Assembly: GCA_003116975.1 (NCBI GenBank)
Contig: BGKB01000108.1
Coordinates: forward strand, 124,001 to 188,000
From: Aurantiochytrium sp. KH105
Lineage: Eukaryota > Sar > Bigyra > Thraustochytrida > Thraustochytriidae
Direction: 5' to 3'
Length of the DNA stretch: 64,000 nucleotides
The translations under genes were made by a program, and so were the position numbers. Under the pieces are notes generated by a model that worked only from the letters and a program-made list of their open reading frames with translations, searched no databases and had not been told where the DNA came from. This document shows, piece after piece, positions 37,269 to 48,484 of this stretch (position 1 is its first letter; each line of letters begins with the position of its first letter).

Positions 37269-40184
37269 TCAGGGACGCGCCTGCGCGGCGGTTGCCAAGG
37301 CGTGAATGCTGGCGCTATCGGTCGCCGTGTACTTGGCTTCGGGCGTGCCTTTCTCTCGAAAATGCCGAATAAGGTCCGTCAGGGTCGTAGCCGGTGGAAG
37401 CAAAATGAGACCGGTGCGGAATTCCTCAAAATGAATGTGGTGATCCTGGTAAGCGTCCTCGAGCGTGTCCATCCACTCGAGCAAGGCTTGCAGCTCCTCG
37501 TCCGAGGCCGTCTGTTCGAGCTTGCCTTGGTCACGGGCCCACTTGAGATCGCGAAGCGAGATTACGCCATCGTGATCGCGGTCAATCGCATCGAACATGA
37601 CCTTGAGTTCCTCTTCGCGACGCTTCAAAAAGTTCAAAAACTCTGGCATCGACACCCGCCCATTATTGTTCACATCTGCTGCTTGCAAGGTTGCTCGGAC
37701 GATGCTACTGGCGGCTGGGATCCGGAGAGAAGTCATGGCGTTCGCGAGCTCCTCCTCGCTAAAGCCGTCGGTATCAGGAGGGGCAAGCCGCAGAAACAGG
37801 CCTTCATGGCTCAGGTGGCAACCCACAATGATGGGCAACTTCTTGTTCGGGTCCGTCTCGTAGTCTTCAAGGTCTGTGAAAAGAGTTCCGAGCAGATTGC
37901 CTGGGTCACTGAATCCGCCAATCGAATGCGAATCAAAGCCTGCAAAGTGGTCGTCTGCGGACTGGCCGCCATGGCTTGCGGCCCCTCCCCTGAAGGACCG
38001 CGGCCCGCTCGCGGTGCTACTGTTGCTTCCGAATCCGCCGGCGCCAGCATCCGCGCCCGTCGTGTGCGTGTTAAAGTCGTCGAGCGCGAGGCCGCCGCGC
38101 AAAGGGTGATTCTGCGAGTCCGCGCTGCTTGTGCGGCCTCGAGACAAAGCCGAGAGCCCCATCTTTCCCTTGAGAGACGATGCGTTGGCCGCTGATGGCC
38201 CGTTGTTCGTGCCCGAGGGACCGCTTGAAACACTTTGCGCTGCCGTCGGGTGCAGTGGCGGGTGGTGCGGGTTCCCAAGATGCGCTGCCGTAAAGTGCCG
38301 TCCTCCTTGCGATCCCTTGCCACCGCCATTGCTGCTGCCTACTCCACTAAAGAGATTGGACGATCCGTACCCGGATGCGCCATTGAGCGATAGCGACGCG
38401 GCAAGAGATGGCGATGACGGATGCAAGCTTGCCACATTGGGTGGGGTCGATGGATCAAAGTCGCTACCACTAAACATGCGCTTGCTGATAGACCCGACCG
38501 AGGAAGCGCTCGTTTCCGAGCTGTCGTCGGCGTGAAGGCGGCGGCGTTTGCTCGTGCCGCGCACAATGAGTTCCCGTTTGATCTCCTTGAGCATTCCGAG
38601 CACACGTCGCGTGGTTTCAGGATCTGCGTCGTCCATGCCTTTCATGAGCTCGGCTGCCGAGCTTTCGTCCGAGATATCATTGGACTTGATTTGCAGCAAG
38701 ACAGACTGCAGAATTTCTTCAATGTTCTCCAGGCCGCCAGTCTTGCCCTTCATCATTTGACCCGAGGTCGCAAGGTGCAATAGTTTGTGGCCTCCGTCTG
38801 CCATGGCGCGTTTGCGCGAGTCTTCGGCTTTTTGCGCCTTGAGTCCTGCTCCAGGAACTCCCAGAGCGCGATTTCGAATATCCATGGGCTTGGGTGGCGG
38901 CATGGACGATGCTGAAGGAGATTGCATGGGCGACTTGGAGGTATGATTCTGGTGCAACGCGCGGTGCGCGAGCTGCGAGGCCATCGAGGCTGACCCTTCC
39001 GCCTTGACACGCGTGATATTGTGCGGCGGGGGCATGTGCGAGGCGCCGCGGGCGCCCAGGCGTTGATGCTGCGCATGTTGCTGCGCTTGTTGCTGCGCCT
39101 GCTGTTGTGCGTGCGAGTGGTGGTCATGAGCTCCATGAAGGTGGTGGTGCTGCTGCTCTAGCTGTCCAGCATGCGCGTGATGGTGTAGGGTGTGCCGTGA
39201 TGAATGACCCCAGCCAAAACTGTGAAGTGATGAGGCGTCAGTGTGCCCGGGCCGAGAAGTTGCTGCTGCTGCTGCTGCTGTTGCTGCTGCCGTAGATGAT
39301 GATGACGACGAAGACATGCTACTAGCAGCGGTTGAGTTTCGGGACATCGGATGATCGTGTGAAAATGCTGGATATGGCGCGCCTCCTCTTTTAATATCTC
39401 CATGCAAAGGTGCCGAGGCGACTTCTGAGATTGCTGCAGCTGTCGACGGCAAAGTCGGCGGGCGAGGCTGCCCCGGATTATGCAATTGAGAATCCAGGCC
39501 GATTCTGTGCGCATGTGCATGCGCATGCGCATGCGGGTGTGCCGCGGCTGCGGCTGCGCCGTTGCTCCGTGGTGATGCGGCTGCGATGGTGGCCGCGTTT
39601 CCGCCAGCGAGCCACTCACGCACGCTTGCGCGCATGCTTGGGTCGACGCGGTGCGGTTCTTCGCGCAAAATGTCCTTTAGTGAGGTCTGTACTGCAGGGT
39701 AAAAAATGCCAAGGTAGAGTCGTCCATTCGGCCGGTGCTGTTCTTTTTGCACGTCGCCATTGAGAATGCTGAGCGCACGTCGAAACGCTGCCGAAATGTT
39801 GTCAAGCCAGCCGCTTCCCTCTTCCTGCATGGACCCATCTTTGCGGACTGGATTCACGCGGAACATGGGCACGTCCGTGACTTGGCCGCCCGGGATGGAG
39901 AACTGCACTTCGGCGATCCAGACAAAGTTACTCGCTTCGAATGCGACCTTGAATCCGCCGGGGACTAACTTGACGGCGCCTTTTTCGTTTTGAAAGTTGT
40001 GCATGCCCGTAACGCGGCCCCAATCGAGAACGTAGGTGACCTTGCGGCTGCCGCGCACAGGCACCCGGGCTCGCTCCAAGGTCGTGCCATGGATCTGGCA
40101 CGCATTCTCCAGACGGCTTTTGAAGTCTCGCTTGGCGGCGCGCCCTTTGCGCAGACCGCCGTTAGTCGGAGAGTGCTGCTGCAT
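37269..40184 (-). CDS. Large EF-hand protein with His/Gln/Ser-rich middle
   Basis: 971 residues from the ATG at 40184; a non-ATG extension upstream exists but is not needed. Residues about 15-180 form a globular region I do not recognise (VTYVLDWGRVTGMHNF, FKVAFEASNFVWIAEVQFSI, GRLYLGIFYPAVQTSL). About 190-760 is low-complexity: His/Ala, Gln-His (HAQQQAQQQAQQHAQHQ) and Ser/Gly-rich. The C-terminus holds two clear EF-hand loops, D837-V-N-N-N-G and D868-R-D-H-D-G, plus a degenerate third (HIHFEEFRTGLILLPP). The last part, FEEFRTGLILLPPATTLTDL, resembles the link of Ca-binding mitochondrial carriers (SCaMC/APC type), but no carrier domain follows. A Ca sensor with a long disordered arm is the most that can be said. 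Confidence 0.8.
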   Translation of the reverse strand: MQQHSPTNGGLRKGRAAKRDFKSRLENACQIHGTTLERARVPVRGSRKVTYVLDWGRVTGMHNFQNEKGAVKLVPGGFKVAFEASNFVWIAEVQFSIPGGQVTDVPMFRVNPVRKDGSMQEEGSGWLDNISAAFRRALSILNGDVQKEQHRPNGRLYLGIFYPAVQTSLKDILREEPHRVDPSMRASVREWLAGGNAATIAAASPRSNGAAAAAAHPHAHAHAHAHRIGLDSQLHNPGQPRPPTLPSTAAAISEVASAPLHGDIKRGGAPYPAFSHDHPMSRNSTAASSMSSSSSSSTAAATAAAAAATSRPGHTDASSLHSFGWGHSSRHTLHHHAHAGQLEQQHHHLHGAHDHHSHAQQQAQQQAQQHAQHQRLGARGASHMPPPHNITRVKAEGSASMASQLAHRALHQNHTSKSPMQSPSASSMPPPKPMDIRNRALGVPGAGLKAQKAEDSRKRAMADGGHKLLHLATSGQMMKGKTGGLENIEEILQSVLLQIKSNDISDESSAAELMKGMDDADPETTRRVLGMLKEIKRELIVRGTSKRRRLHADDSSETSASSVGSISKRMFSGSDFDPSTPPNVASLHPSSPSLAASLSLNGASGYGSSNLFSGVGSSNGGGKGSQGGRHFTAAHLGNPHHPPLHPTAAQSVSSGPSGTNNGPSAANASSLKGKMGLSALSRGRTSSADSQNHPLRGGLALDDFNTHTTGADAGAGGFGSNSSTASGPRSFRGGAASHGGQSADDHFAGFDSHSIGGFSDPGNLLGTLFTDLEDYETDPNKKLPIIVGCHLSHEGLFLRLAPPDTDGFSEEELANAMTSLRIPAASSIVRATLQAADVNNNGRVSMPEFLNFLKRREEELKVMFDAIDRDHDGVISLRDLKWARDQGKLEQTASDEELQALLEWMDTLEDAYQDHHIHFEEFRTGLILLPPATTLTDLIRHFREKGTPEAKYTATDSASIHALATAAQARP

Positions 40185-43100
40185 GGCGTAGTTGCTTGTT
40201 GCTGTCGTCGGAGCTGGAGATCCGCTTCTTGTCAACGAAGACTGTCCACGGCCATGCGCGTACGGTGCCTCTAGAGAAAAGAACAACAAGCTTCGATTGA
40301 GACAACACCTGCTCTACCCTTTCCCGGGGCCGTGGCGGAGCAGCGGCGCGGACTTGCAACGTCGCGTGGCCTGGTCTCGCCCTCGTCTCTTCCGCGGGCT
40401 GGTTTATGCGCGTGTGCGTCCCACGAGGGGCCTGTGTCCTTTTTTCCTTCCTGTCCACGCAGGCCGACGCAGGCCGACGCTGGCGCTACCGCCGGCGCTG
40501 CTGCAGGCAGGCAGCTAGCTCTCTTCCCGTCCTCTCTCCCGGGGCGCCCTCTTCGCCGTCCTCGCCCGCGTCCGCCTCCGTCCCGCGCAGCAGGTCCGCG
40601 GCGCGCGTGCGCTTTCTTTTTTGCCTCTGGCCGCTTTTGGCGCGCAGCGACTGGCCCTTCGCGCAGCCGCCCGCCTCCTCGGCCTCTCTCTCCCCGTCCG
40701 CGGCGGCGGGGGCCGCTCCGCGCGCGCGAGGGGCGTCTCGCCGCGGCGCGGGGGCGCCGGCGCGCGCTAGCTTGCGACGGACAGCTGCGACGAGATGCCG
40801 CAGCGGCGAGCTGAGATAAGATGAGCTGGATGAAATGGAGATGGAGATGGATGGAGATGGAAAAGTTCAAAACCAGCGCCGCCTTCTCCTCCTCCCTGGC
40901 CCGCGCCGCGCCCTCGCACGCAGCCGCGCTCGCTCGCCGCCCGGGCCTCCCGCGGCGCCGCCGGCGCGGTCTCCGTCCCGCTCTCTCTCCGCTCCGGCCG
41001 GCGCCTGCGCGGCGGGAGGGAGCGGACGAGGGGAGGGAGGGAGGGAGGGCGAGTGGGTCGCGGCACGAGCGAGAGATCGCTCGGGTCTGCGCCGCTCGCT
41101 CTGCCAGCCTTTTCGAGTTTGCTGTGCGCACTGCGCGCTCGAACTTGCGCCGCCGCATTCTCCACTTGCCGCCGCCGATAACCCACTTGCGGCCGCGGTA
41201 CCGCGTCCCTCCCAAGGCCTCTTCTTCCTTTCCCTGCTCTTGCTCGCCTCTCCTTGCTTCCGGGCCGGGAGGCGCCGCAAGTGGCCTATCTCTGCCGCGC
41301 ACACTGCGTTATCCCCGGATACCGGACTTGCGCCTCGCCATTGGTCATTCGTGTGGTCGATGGATTCACTTCTTTATCTATGCTAGCCCGAATCGCCTCT
41401 TGCGCGATCGCCGCCACCGCCTTTGCGCGAGAAGCCAGGACGAAGGCGGCGCAGAGCTCTGCCTCCGCCGCGAGAGGGATCTCTCCCCGGGTCTCTCTCG
41501 GGTTTCCGCGGCTCGATCTCGCGCGCGGCAGCGGCTGCAGCGGAGGCGAGGATAGCCCATGGATGAAGCAGGGGAAAAAATTAACAATAAGCCCCCAAGA
41601 AAAACAGGATCAGAAGAATGCCGCCGGGTCCGGTGCCGCTTGGCCCTAGCATTACCGATACAAACCGTCTACGACCCGTCCCTTGCAACTGCGCCCTCGG
41701 GCGCGACCCTCAGCTACGCCTCGGCATAGGACCCTCCTAGCGGGTTCATGGCAGCCCCAAAGTACCGTGAGCGCGCCTCTTCCTGGAGCTCAGCTTTCTC
41801 TGTTTTTGCATGCTTTGCGCGCTTTGCTACGCCTTGCGCGCGCTTTCCATGGCCAAGCCTGGTGTACGTGCGCGCCGCAGCCGCTCGCGCTGCCAGCGTT
41901 CTCGACCTGCACAGCCCTTGCTCTGCGCTGCGCTGCGCTGCTCTTCCCACGCAGGGGACTCGAGGTCGAGCGTCCGCCCAGCTTGCGGTCCGCGCATCTT
42001 CATCTCCTCTCGCGCCGCCGACCCTCCGCGAGACCAGATCAGCCCCGCCTTCCCCGGCCGACGTCCGGAGTGGCCCCGAAGCCGGGCCTCGCTCCCCGCG
42101 CCGCAGCCTGCGGCCATCGTCGTCGCCGGCGGCGTCGCCTCCAGATCCAGGATGCGGAGCCGCGTATGCCACTATGAACCGCCCTTGCGCGCGCTCGAAC
42201 CGGCCTCCACCTCGCTCCTCCGCTCCTCCGCATCCTCCGCTGCTCTCGCGCCCGCGCTGGCAGCGATGCGAGCGGCCACAGGCTTCACATCAGGCCTCCT
42301 TCAGAAGATCCTCTCCGCCGCAGTGCAGAGGGCGGGCAGGAGCTCACGCTTCAAGCTCGAGCTCGAGCTCCAGCTCGAGGTCGCCGTGGCGCGGCGCGTC
42401 CCGCCTTTTTACTTGTAGCCCAGCGCGTACGCGCCTGAACAGAGTGCGAGGCTCGCGCTCGGCCGCCGCCGCACCGCGCACGTCCCGTCTCTCGCACGCA
42501 CGCTCGCACCGCACGCACGCACGCACGCACCGCACGCACGCACGCTCGCTCGCCGCTACGGCGTCTGCGCAGAAGGCGCTCGGGCGGAAGCGGGGCGACT
42601 CGCGGGAAACTGCAGGTGCAGCAGCTCATTGATGAGTTCATCTCATCACCTGCGATCGGGCAGGCCCCAAGACAAGACCCCGCGGGAAGCCGACGCCTCC
42701 GCGAGAGCGACGCCAGGGGTGGACGCAGCCACGCTCCCTGCCCGGCCCAGCGCTCAAGTCAAGCCGCCCCGCCAGCTCGCGACTCCTCGCCTCGATGCCG
42801 GCGCCATGGCATGGTCCCGCCCGGCGCACCGTGCGCACCGTGCGCCCGCGCCCTGCGGCCCGGCGGCGGAGAATGCGCAAGCAGTGCAGGCAGGCCAGCC
42901 AGCCAGCAGGCAGGCAGAGCGTGCGGCAGCAGAGAGAGGCCCAGAACTCGCACGCGGGTCGGGCTGCTTCGTCTGTGCGAGGCGCGCTCGCTCCGTCTCG
43001 CGCCGGCCAAGTCCTGGGTCGCAGTTGCTGTTGGTCGCAGTTGGGCGCCGGATGGGTCTTTCCGAAGACTTTCTTCTTAGCGTATACTTGCCAGCCCAGC

Positions 43101-44489
43101 GCAGTTTTGGCGTACGCGGCGCAGTCGGTGCCAGCGCAGCGCAGCTCTTGCTTGTGCAGCAGCAGCACGGCAGGCGGGCCGGGCCTGGCGGGCGCAAGAT
43201 CTCGCTTCGGGACGGCTCGGAGCGGTGACGATGCCGTAGCCTGCCGCCAGCAGCTGCAGCAGCAGCTGCAGCAGCTGCAGCCGCGCGTCGCGGAGGCCAA
43301 GCAGGGGGGTGACGCGCGAACTCCATTCAAAAGAAAGAGTTGGAGAATGCATGACGCAGAGGCAGGCGGCTGCGGATTCGCCCCTCGCTCGCTTCAGCGG
43401 GGCAGCTGGCAGCTGCCGTGGCTGCTCCAGCGCAGACACAGGCCGAGGCTCCCGAAGATGTCGTGCGGTCGCCTGCGCATCGATAGGACGTCGCTGCGAG
43501 CAAGATCGCGTCGTCGGTCCATGCCTCTGGCTGCCGCAGGTGCGGCCGGTCCAAGTCTGGCATGCATGCTGTTGCCTGACGCTGATGCTGATGCTGATGC
43601 TGATGCTGGCAGCTGCATCGCATCTGCTCTGGCTGCTCGCTTGTGTCAAACGTCCAACCGTAGCCAAAAGCCCGGACTTTGCACCGCACGGGCACCGACC
43701 ATGGCGACCATGGCGATCGGCGCTGTTCCTGCTCAATCAACCAGCAGGGCAGCGATGACCGCAATCATTGATGGCAGCAGTGACATGACAGGAGATAGCT
43801 GCCATGATGGCTGCACTGCGCTGCACTGCACTGCGCTGCGCTGCGCTGCACTGCACTGCTCTGCTCTGCTCTGAGTGAATGATGAGTGATCACTGGGGCC
43901 GATGACGTCGACGACGGCTCGGAAGAAGCCGCATGCGCGGTTTTGGAAAACCGGTTGCTGCTGCTGCAGCCACTGCTGCCACTACTACCGTGCGTTTTTC
44001 TTTTCTGGTTTCTGCGCACCACCGACCGCCGAGCAGTAAAACTGCTGGAGCGTGCCACTCTGCTTCGCCCTGCAGCTGCCTTCTCTGCTCGTTCCAACCA
44101 GAACCATGGCTGCTGAAAGAGCGGCTGGCATCTTCCGCCTCGACCCAGCCGATGCATAATGCATGACCACACAAGCAGGAAGACGAACGCAGGCAGCTGC
44201 AGCTAGCTGCAGGCAGGCTAGGAAGAAAGAGAGGGAGAGTCGCGGTGCACGAGAGTTGGCATGTATGCGTATGCATGTATCCCGTACGTATGCGACAGAC
44301 GCGGGGCGCACACAGAGCACAAGAGAAGCGGCCAGAAAGTAGTAGGCCCAGTAGGAAAAAAAGAACTATACTTATAATTCAACGTGTTTTGGTGTGGTTT
44401 TTGCTGCCTGTTCCGACAAGCCCCGAAGCGAGGAGAAACCTGACCATGAAAGAGGAAGGATCGAGCCCGAAAAAGAGACAAGAGGCATT
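40185..44489. other. GC-rich gene-poor region
   Basis: No convincing gene. Open frames are Arg/Ala/Pro/Ser-rich and overlap in several frames. Repeats seen: GATGGA-type run at 40829-40862; GAGCTC palindromic run at about 42355-42375; CGCA tetranucleotide run at about 42505-42545; GCTGAT hexamer repeat at 43581-43609; ACTGC/GCTGC/TCTGC pentamer run at 43810-43873. A minus- and plus-rich cluster of ACTTGCG motifs is at 41143-41334. A plus-strand frame from about 41380 begins MLARIASCAIAATAFAREAR, which resembles a transit peptide, but nothing recognisable follows. Confidence 0.5.
41143..41334. promoter_or_regulatory. Cluster of ACTTGCG-type motifs (candidate promoter)
   Basis: Five hits in 192 bp: ACTTGCGCCG at 41143, CACTTGCCGCCG at 41163, CACTTGCGGCCG at 41184, the reverse form GCAAGTG at 41277 and GACTTGCGCC at 41325, followed by a CCATTGG box near 41338. 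The same words recur upstream of several genes in this window (see 50667-50811, 51067, 5131, 2405-2476). Which transcript it would drive is unknown. Confidence 0.4.
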
Positions 44490-45539
44490 CTAGAGATCGC
44501 TAGAGACGAACGGCTGGGCGCCCACCGAGAAATCTTCCTTCTTGGACTCAACCCACGACACACTATCAATCGTGAGGTCAAGACAGCCCCACCCATGAAA
44601 CTCGACCGCCACAGAAGCCGGCAAGGAAGAGGCCGGAAGAGGAAGCACGCCATTGGCCGCACCGCTGAGAATTACATCACCCTTTGAAAACGCAGGGCGG
44701 TCTGTCCGGTTGCAAAGCCAAAGAAAACCCTCGAGCGGGTGGCCCAAGACTTGCGTGCCATCTCCGCGGCACTTGACTTCGTTGTCCATTGATGTCGTCA
44801 CCACCATCGCATCGGCGCCTTGCACCTCGGTATCATTGACATCGCGCCACAATGACTTGGCGCCCAGCAACACCGAACCGTTGCCGGCGCCATCTGCAAG
44901 AAAGATTCCAGGCGCAGCCGGAGACACAGATCGAGTTGCAGTGACTTCAATGCTTGGAGCCACGGCGTGCACAATACGAGCGACATCTGCGCGCGAATAC
45001 GGCGCCCCATTTGGTGCCCGTGGCGGGAGACCCTCGGCAAGAATGAAAGCCCACTCGGCTTCAATGCCGCGCGTACTAAGCGCAGCGTGTGTGACTGCGC
45101 TGTCCGCGTCTTGGCTCAGCAATACCGTCTGTCGGTACAGCTCCCCGTAAAAGGGCTCCTCGAGCCCAAGTCGCTTCTGGCCGGCAGCATTGGTCGCCCC
45201 GACCTTGAAGCCTGCACGCGTAAAGGCCTCGTCCTGACGACCAAGCGCCTCGCCCACCTTGGTCTGAAGCCACAGCCCCCGTTCAATGCCAATGTCTACG
45301 ACAACGTCTGAGCCGCCTTCCAGGGTCGGCTTGCCGTCGCGCACCTCGGCGATTCGTGCCGCTGCGAGCTGCTCCGCGGCCTCGAGTCCCGCGGCGTCGT
45401 CGCCATTTGCAAACTTGAGCACTGCCGCGCCAAACGCATCCCGAGGCAGGTCGCCGCCCGTCTGCGCGGAGCTCAGGCCGCGAAGTCCAAGTCTCCGCGC
45501 CGCGCCCGCGGCCACTGCTCTTCCGCTCTGCGTCAGCAT
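44490..45539 (-). CDS. Fumarylacetoacetase-superfamily hydratase (2-hydroxypentadienoate hydratase / MhpD-like)
   Basis: 349 residues from the ATG at 45539. Residues 1-30 (MLTQSGRAVAAGAARRLGLR and on) are basic and lack acidic residues, a probable mitochondrial presequence. The rest matches the 2-keto-4-pentenoate hydratase/oxaloacetate-decarboxylase-like family: GFKVGATN, FYGELY, GIEAEWAFILAEGLP (metal-binding ExE), PSIEVTATR, FLADGAGNGSVLLG and SKGDVILSGAANGVLPLPAS. Metal-dependent hydration or decarboxylation of 2-keto acids is expected; the exact substrate is open. Divergent from the isochorismatase-like gene. Confidence 0.85.
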   Translation of the reverse strand: MLTQSGRAVAAGAARRLGLRGLSSAQTGGDLPRDAFGAAVLKFANGDDAAGLEAAEQLAAARIAEVRDGKPTLEGGSDVVVDIGIERGLWLQTKVGEALGRQDEAFTRAGFKVGATNAAGQKRLGLEEPFYGELYRQTVLLSQDADSAVTHAALSTRGIEAEWAFILAEGLPPRAPNGAPYSRADVARIVHAVAPSIEVTATRSVSPAAPGIFLADGAGNGSVLLGAKSLWRDVNDTEVQGADAMVVTTSMDNEVKCRGDGTQVLGHPLEGFLWLCNRTDRPAFSKGDVILSGAANGVLPLPASSLPASVAVEFHGWGCLDLTIDSVSWVESKKEDFSVGAQPFVSSDL

Positions 45540-46069
45540 CGTGCTCCGCTCCGACGCCCGCGACGCCGCTGCCGCCCGCCGCTGCAAACTTTGTCAAAGC
45601 AAAGTCGCTTTGCTACCCGCGAAGCGAAGCCCCTTCTTTAAAGTTACTGCTGTGTATCGATAGTATCTTCACCAGCCAGCCTCGGTTGGCACTGCAGGCC
45701 AAGCGTGAACAAAGCCGTCGCCATCTTGCACGAGGACGTCGCTCTCGCGGGGGAGGACATAGCTCTGTAGAATCTCACTGTTCGATAGCTCTCTCTGCCA
45801 GTGCGCGTGGAAGGAAGAGGAGCAGAAACCTTCGTCTTGGTGTATGCATCGTTCCCGATGCGGCGCAGCAATAACATAGACGACGCCGGACCCAGGATCG
45901 GAAACGCTGCCACAGCTAGCTCTAGTAGGGGCAGCAAATCCGAATCCGCGACTTCAACAGCACGCTCACTCGCTCGCTCGCTCGCTTGCTCGGTCGATCT
46001 CGCGCGCGCTCTCCTCTGTGGACGACTCTTTCGCGGACGCTCGGCTACACTCGCGCGCCCCCGCGACGC
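45540..46069. promoter_or_regulatory. Divergent promoter region of FAH-family and isochorismatase-like genes
   Basis: 530 bp between two head-to-head ATGs. A GCTC tetranucleotide run lies at about 45962-45990. No clear core element. Confidence 0.35.
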
Positions 46070-46829
46070 ATGGAAAGCGCCGCAAAGCGCGCCAAGACGC
46101 AAGACTCTTCGTCCGACAGCGAGATGACTTCGCAGGTGGCCAAGGCCAGCGCCGGCAGGCTCGGCTCTGGGACTTTCTTCCTCGTCTGCGATGTGCAGGG
46201 TAAGTTGAATTCACGTGGCGTGTGGCGTGACGCATGCCTTTGCGCAGCATGCAATGTAGTACGCAGGATGAGCTGACGGACAAACTCGAGCCACAGACCG
46301 CTTCCGCTCCGTGATTCACAACATGGACCATGTCATCGCCAGCTCATCCTTCCTCGTGGAGGCCGCCAAGCTTCTCGATGTCAAATGCATCTTCACGGAA
46401 CAAAACCCCGACAAGCTCGGTGCCACCTGCGAGGAAATTAGCACCGATGGCTTTCCCGTGTACCCCAAGACCAAATTCTCGATGCTCACGCCAGAGGTGC
46501 GCGCTGAGCTGGCCAAGCCCAAGACCGAGGAGCGCACTTGCGTTCTCTTTGGCATCGAGTCGCATGTCTGCGTCTACCAGACGGCCATGGACCTGCTGGC
46601 GGAGAAAGAGTTTGACGTCCACATTGTCACTGACGCCGTCTCCAGCTCGCGTCCCATCTACCGTGACACTGCTCTGCAACGTCTCAAGGAGCAGGGAGCC
46701 TACTTGACGACCTCGGAGACGGTTCTCTTTGACATTATGCGTGACTCATCGCACCCGAACTTTCGTCAAATCAGCAAGCTCATCAAGGAACACAACCAGA
46801 AGCTTGCCAAGCTCCAGTCCACGCTCTAA
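46070..46829 (+). CDS. Isochorismatase-domain hydrolase (ISOC1/2-like), two exons
   Basis: Exon 1 is 46070-46199, exon 2 is 46297-46829. The 97-bp intron begins GTAAGT and ends CCACAG. The join gives FFLVCDVQDRFRSVIHNMDH, the expected N-terminus of the ISOC family, and 220 residues. The catalytic triad can be read: Asp41 in VCDVQ, Lys in YPKTKFSML, and the Cys nucleophile in GIESHVCVYQTAMDLL. A further conserved stretch is VTDAVSSSRPIYRDTALQRL. The first 30 residues are charged and not targeting-like. Cysteine hydrolase of unknown substrate; ISOC proteins are found in cytosol, peroxisomes or mitochondria. Confidence 0.93.
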
Positions 46830-47209
46830 GTCAGCTTGCCTGACCAACATTTTTTTTAATCAGTACGAGTTCAACTGCTCTTGCTCATGGCCACATGTCT
46901 CGCTTTCTCTGTCAATCTCATGATAGTGCTATCTCGCCTTGGATGAATGGAACCTCGTCTCTTACGTGAATTTGATCTTGATGCAGACCGCGATGGACAT
47001 CATCTTGCGGGAAACGTCACTCTTTCATGATGTGCACAGTTTGCGCCTCCACCGTCTTCTTGTCGTTCGTTTAGAACGGATTGCTCCGAGTCGCTTCAGC
47101 GATGTTCACGAAAAAATCACGAAAGGAGCGATTGCTTATATGAGGTCAAGAAAAATAATTTAAACGAGCTCCGCACTCTCCTGTTGTCGTTGTTGTCTAT
47201 TTTCTCCAT
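46830..47209. other. Convergent spacer, nothing recognised
   Basis: 3' flanks of the isochorismatase-like and DUF707 genes; AT-rich towards 47150. No repeat recognised. Confidence 0.4.
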
Positions 47210-48191
47210 CTAACCTTGTTCCTCATCGCGCTTTGCGGGCTCGTCTTTAGGATCACCATTGTGATCTTCGCCCTTAGGATCACCATTATGATCCTCGTCT
47301 TTGCGAGACTCTTCTCGTGAACTCTGACGATCCGATGCGGATGCAGAGGAAGATGACTTGGCGGCATTCTTGTCGGGAACCTCCTCAAAGGTTCTCTTTC
47401 GAAAATCGCGAAAGTTGAAGCGGCGCTGCAGGTCAAAGTATTCCCGTTGTGGATCAATCTTGAAACGATGATAAAATGACGACTGAACGCCAAATGCCTG
47501 TTGTGGGCGTGTGTGCTCGACGGGCGTGGCGTCAATGACACCAATGCCTTGAAAGTTTAGCATCGTAGGCCACAACATATCGAGCCCCCAACCGGACTTG
47601 GCATCATCACTGTCAAAGGTGTGCTGCACATACTCGAGAGCATCGACTCTGAAAAAAGGACACATGATCTCGACAAAGTTCGAGTAGTGCAAAAGAACGC
47701 CTTCTCGGCGCTTGATGATCTTTCTGTACTGTGGCTGAATGTTTACGTCCAGCAGCGCCGGCTGTCCCATGAGAAGATCGTCATCTTGAGCTATTCGGAA
47801 CATGCGCAAGATATCAATAGGGTCTATGCGCAGATCATCGTCGGGCATCCATATATAGGCATACTTGCGCCACGAGCACTCTTTGAGCGCGCGTCGCATG
47901 AGTTGCCACTTGGGGCCTTCGCTTTGCAAAAAGTATTTCGCCTGCCCGCGGTATTTTGCGGCCGTCTCGTCGTTGGTTCCGTAGTAAACAATGCAGAGAT
48001 CAAAACGCCCGTCCTCGTTCCAAGGTTTTGCTTTGTCATGTAGCGAGCCGTCGCCGGCGGCGAGAATGACAAGGAACCTGTCGCGCACCCTGTCCAGCTC
48101 ACGCCCGGGCCACATCCAGCGGGCGTGTCTTCGAGCGGGTGCGCGCGCCGGTTGAGGCCCGCGCGGAGGACCTCGGCCTTGGTGAGGTTGA

Positions 48192-48236
<45 letters not shown>

Positions 48237-48484
48237 TGCTGCTGTCTTTTAAGGCGGTTCTTGGCGCCACCACGACCACCGCGTCTTCGTCGCTTAGCGG
48301 CTGGACGGTCCCCACCGTGAGAGGCATCGTCGCGTCCGCTCCGGTCACGCTCTACAACGTCCTTGTCGTCGCCATCCTCTGCATGGTGTCGCCGCTTACG
48401 CGACGCTTCGTCTCCTCCGCGCTCGCGCTCGGGCTTGCGTTCATCGCCGCCCACGTGCACGTTGAGCAAGGCCTCAAAGTCCAT
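47210..48484 (-). CDS. DUF707-family protein with polyglutamine tract
   Basis: 424 residues from the ATG at 48484. Residues 1-130 are charged and disordered (Lys/Arg/Asp-rich) and contain a run of 17 Gln encoded by a CAG/CAA tract, followed by HQPHQGRG. Residues about 140-370 are the DUF707 domain: FDLCIVYYGTND, KYAYIWMPDDDLRIDPIDIL (DxD-like acidic cluster), MCPFFRVDALEYV, SGWGLDMLWP and GVIDATPVEHTRP. The family is distantly related to glycosyltransferases and the DDD suggests metal or nucleotide-sugar binding (inference). The C-terminal 55 residues are Ser/Lys/Glu-rich with a GEDHNGDPK duplication. There is no signal peptide, unusual for a Golgi glycosyltransferase; the basic N-terminus suggests a nuclear or cytosolic protein. 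Confidence 0.85.
48193..48244. repeat. CTG/CAG trinucleotide repeat in coding sequence
   Basis: Seventeen codons of Gln on the minus strand (CAG with two or three CAA interruptions). Pure enough to be length-variable. Confidence 0.9.

Noticed and set aside
41380-41649. Plus-strand 89-residue frame with a transit-peptide-like start
   Set aside because: Only the first 40 residues look like a leader; no mature domain follows and the region is GC-driven. Kept only as a note with the promoter motif cluster.
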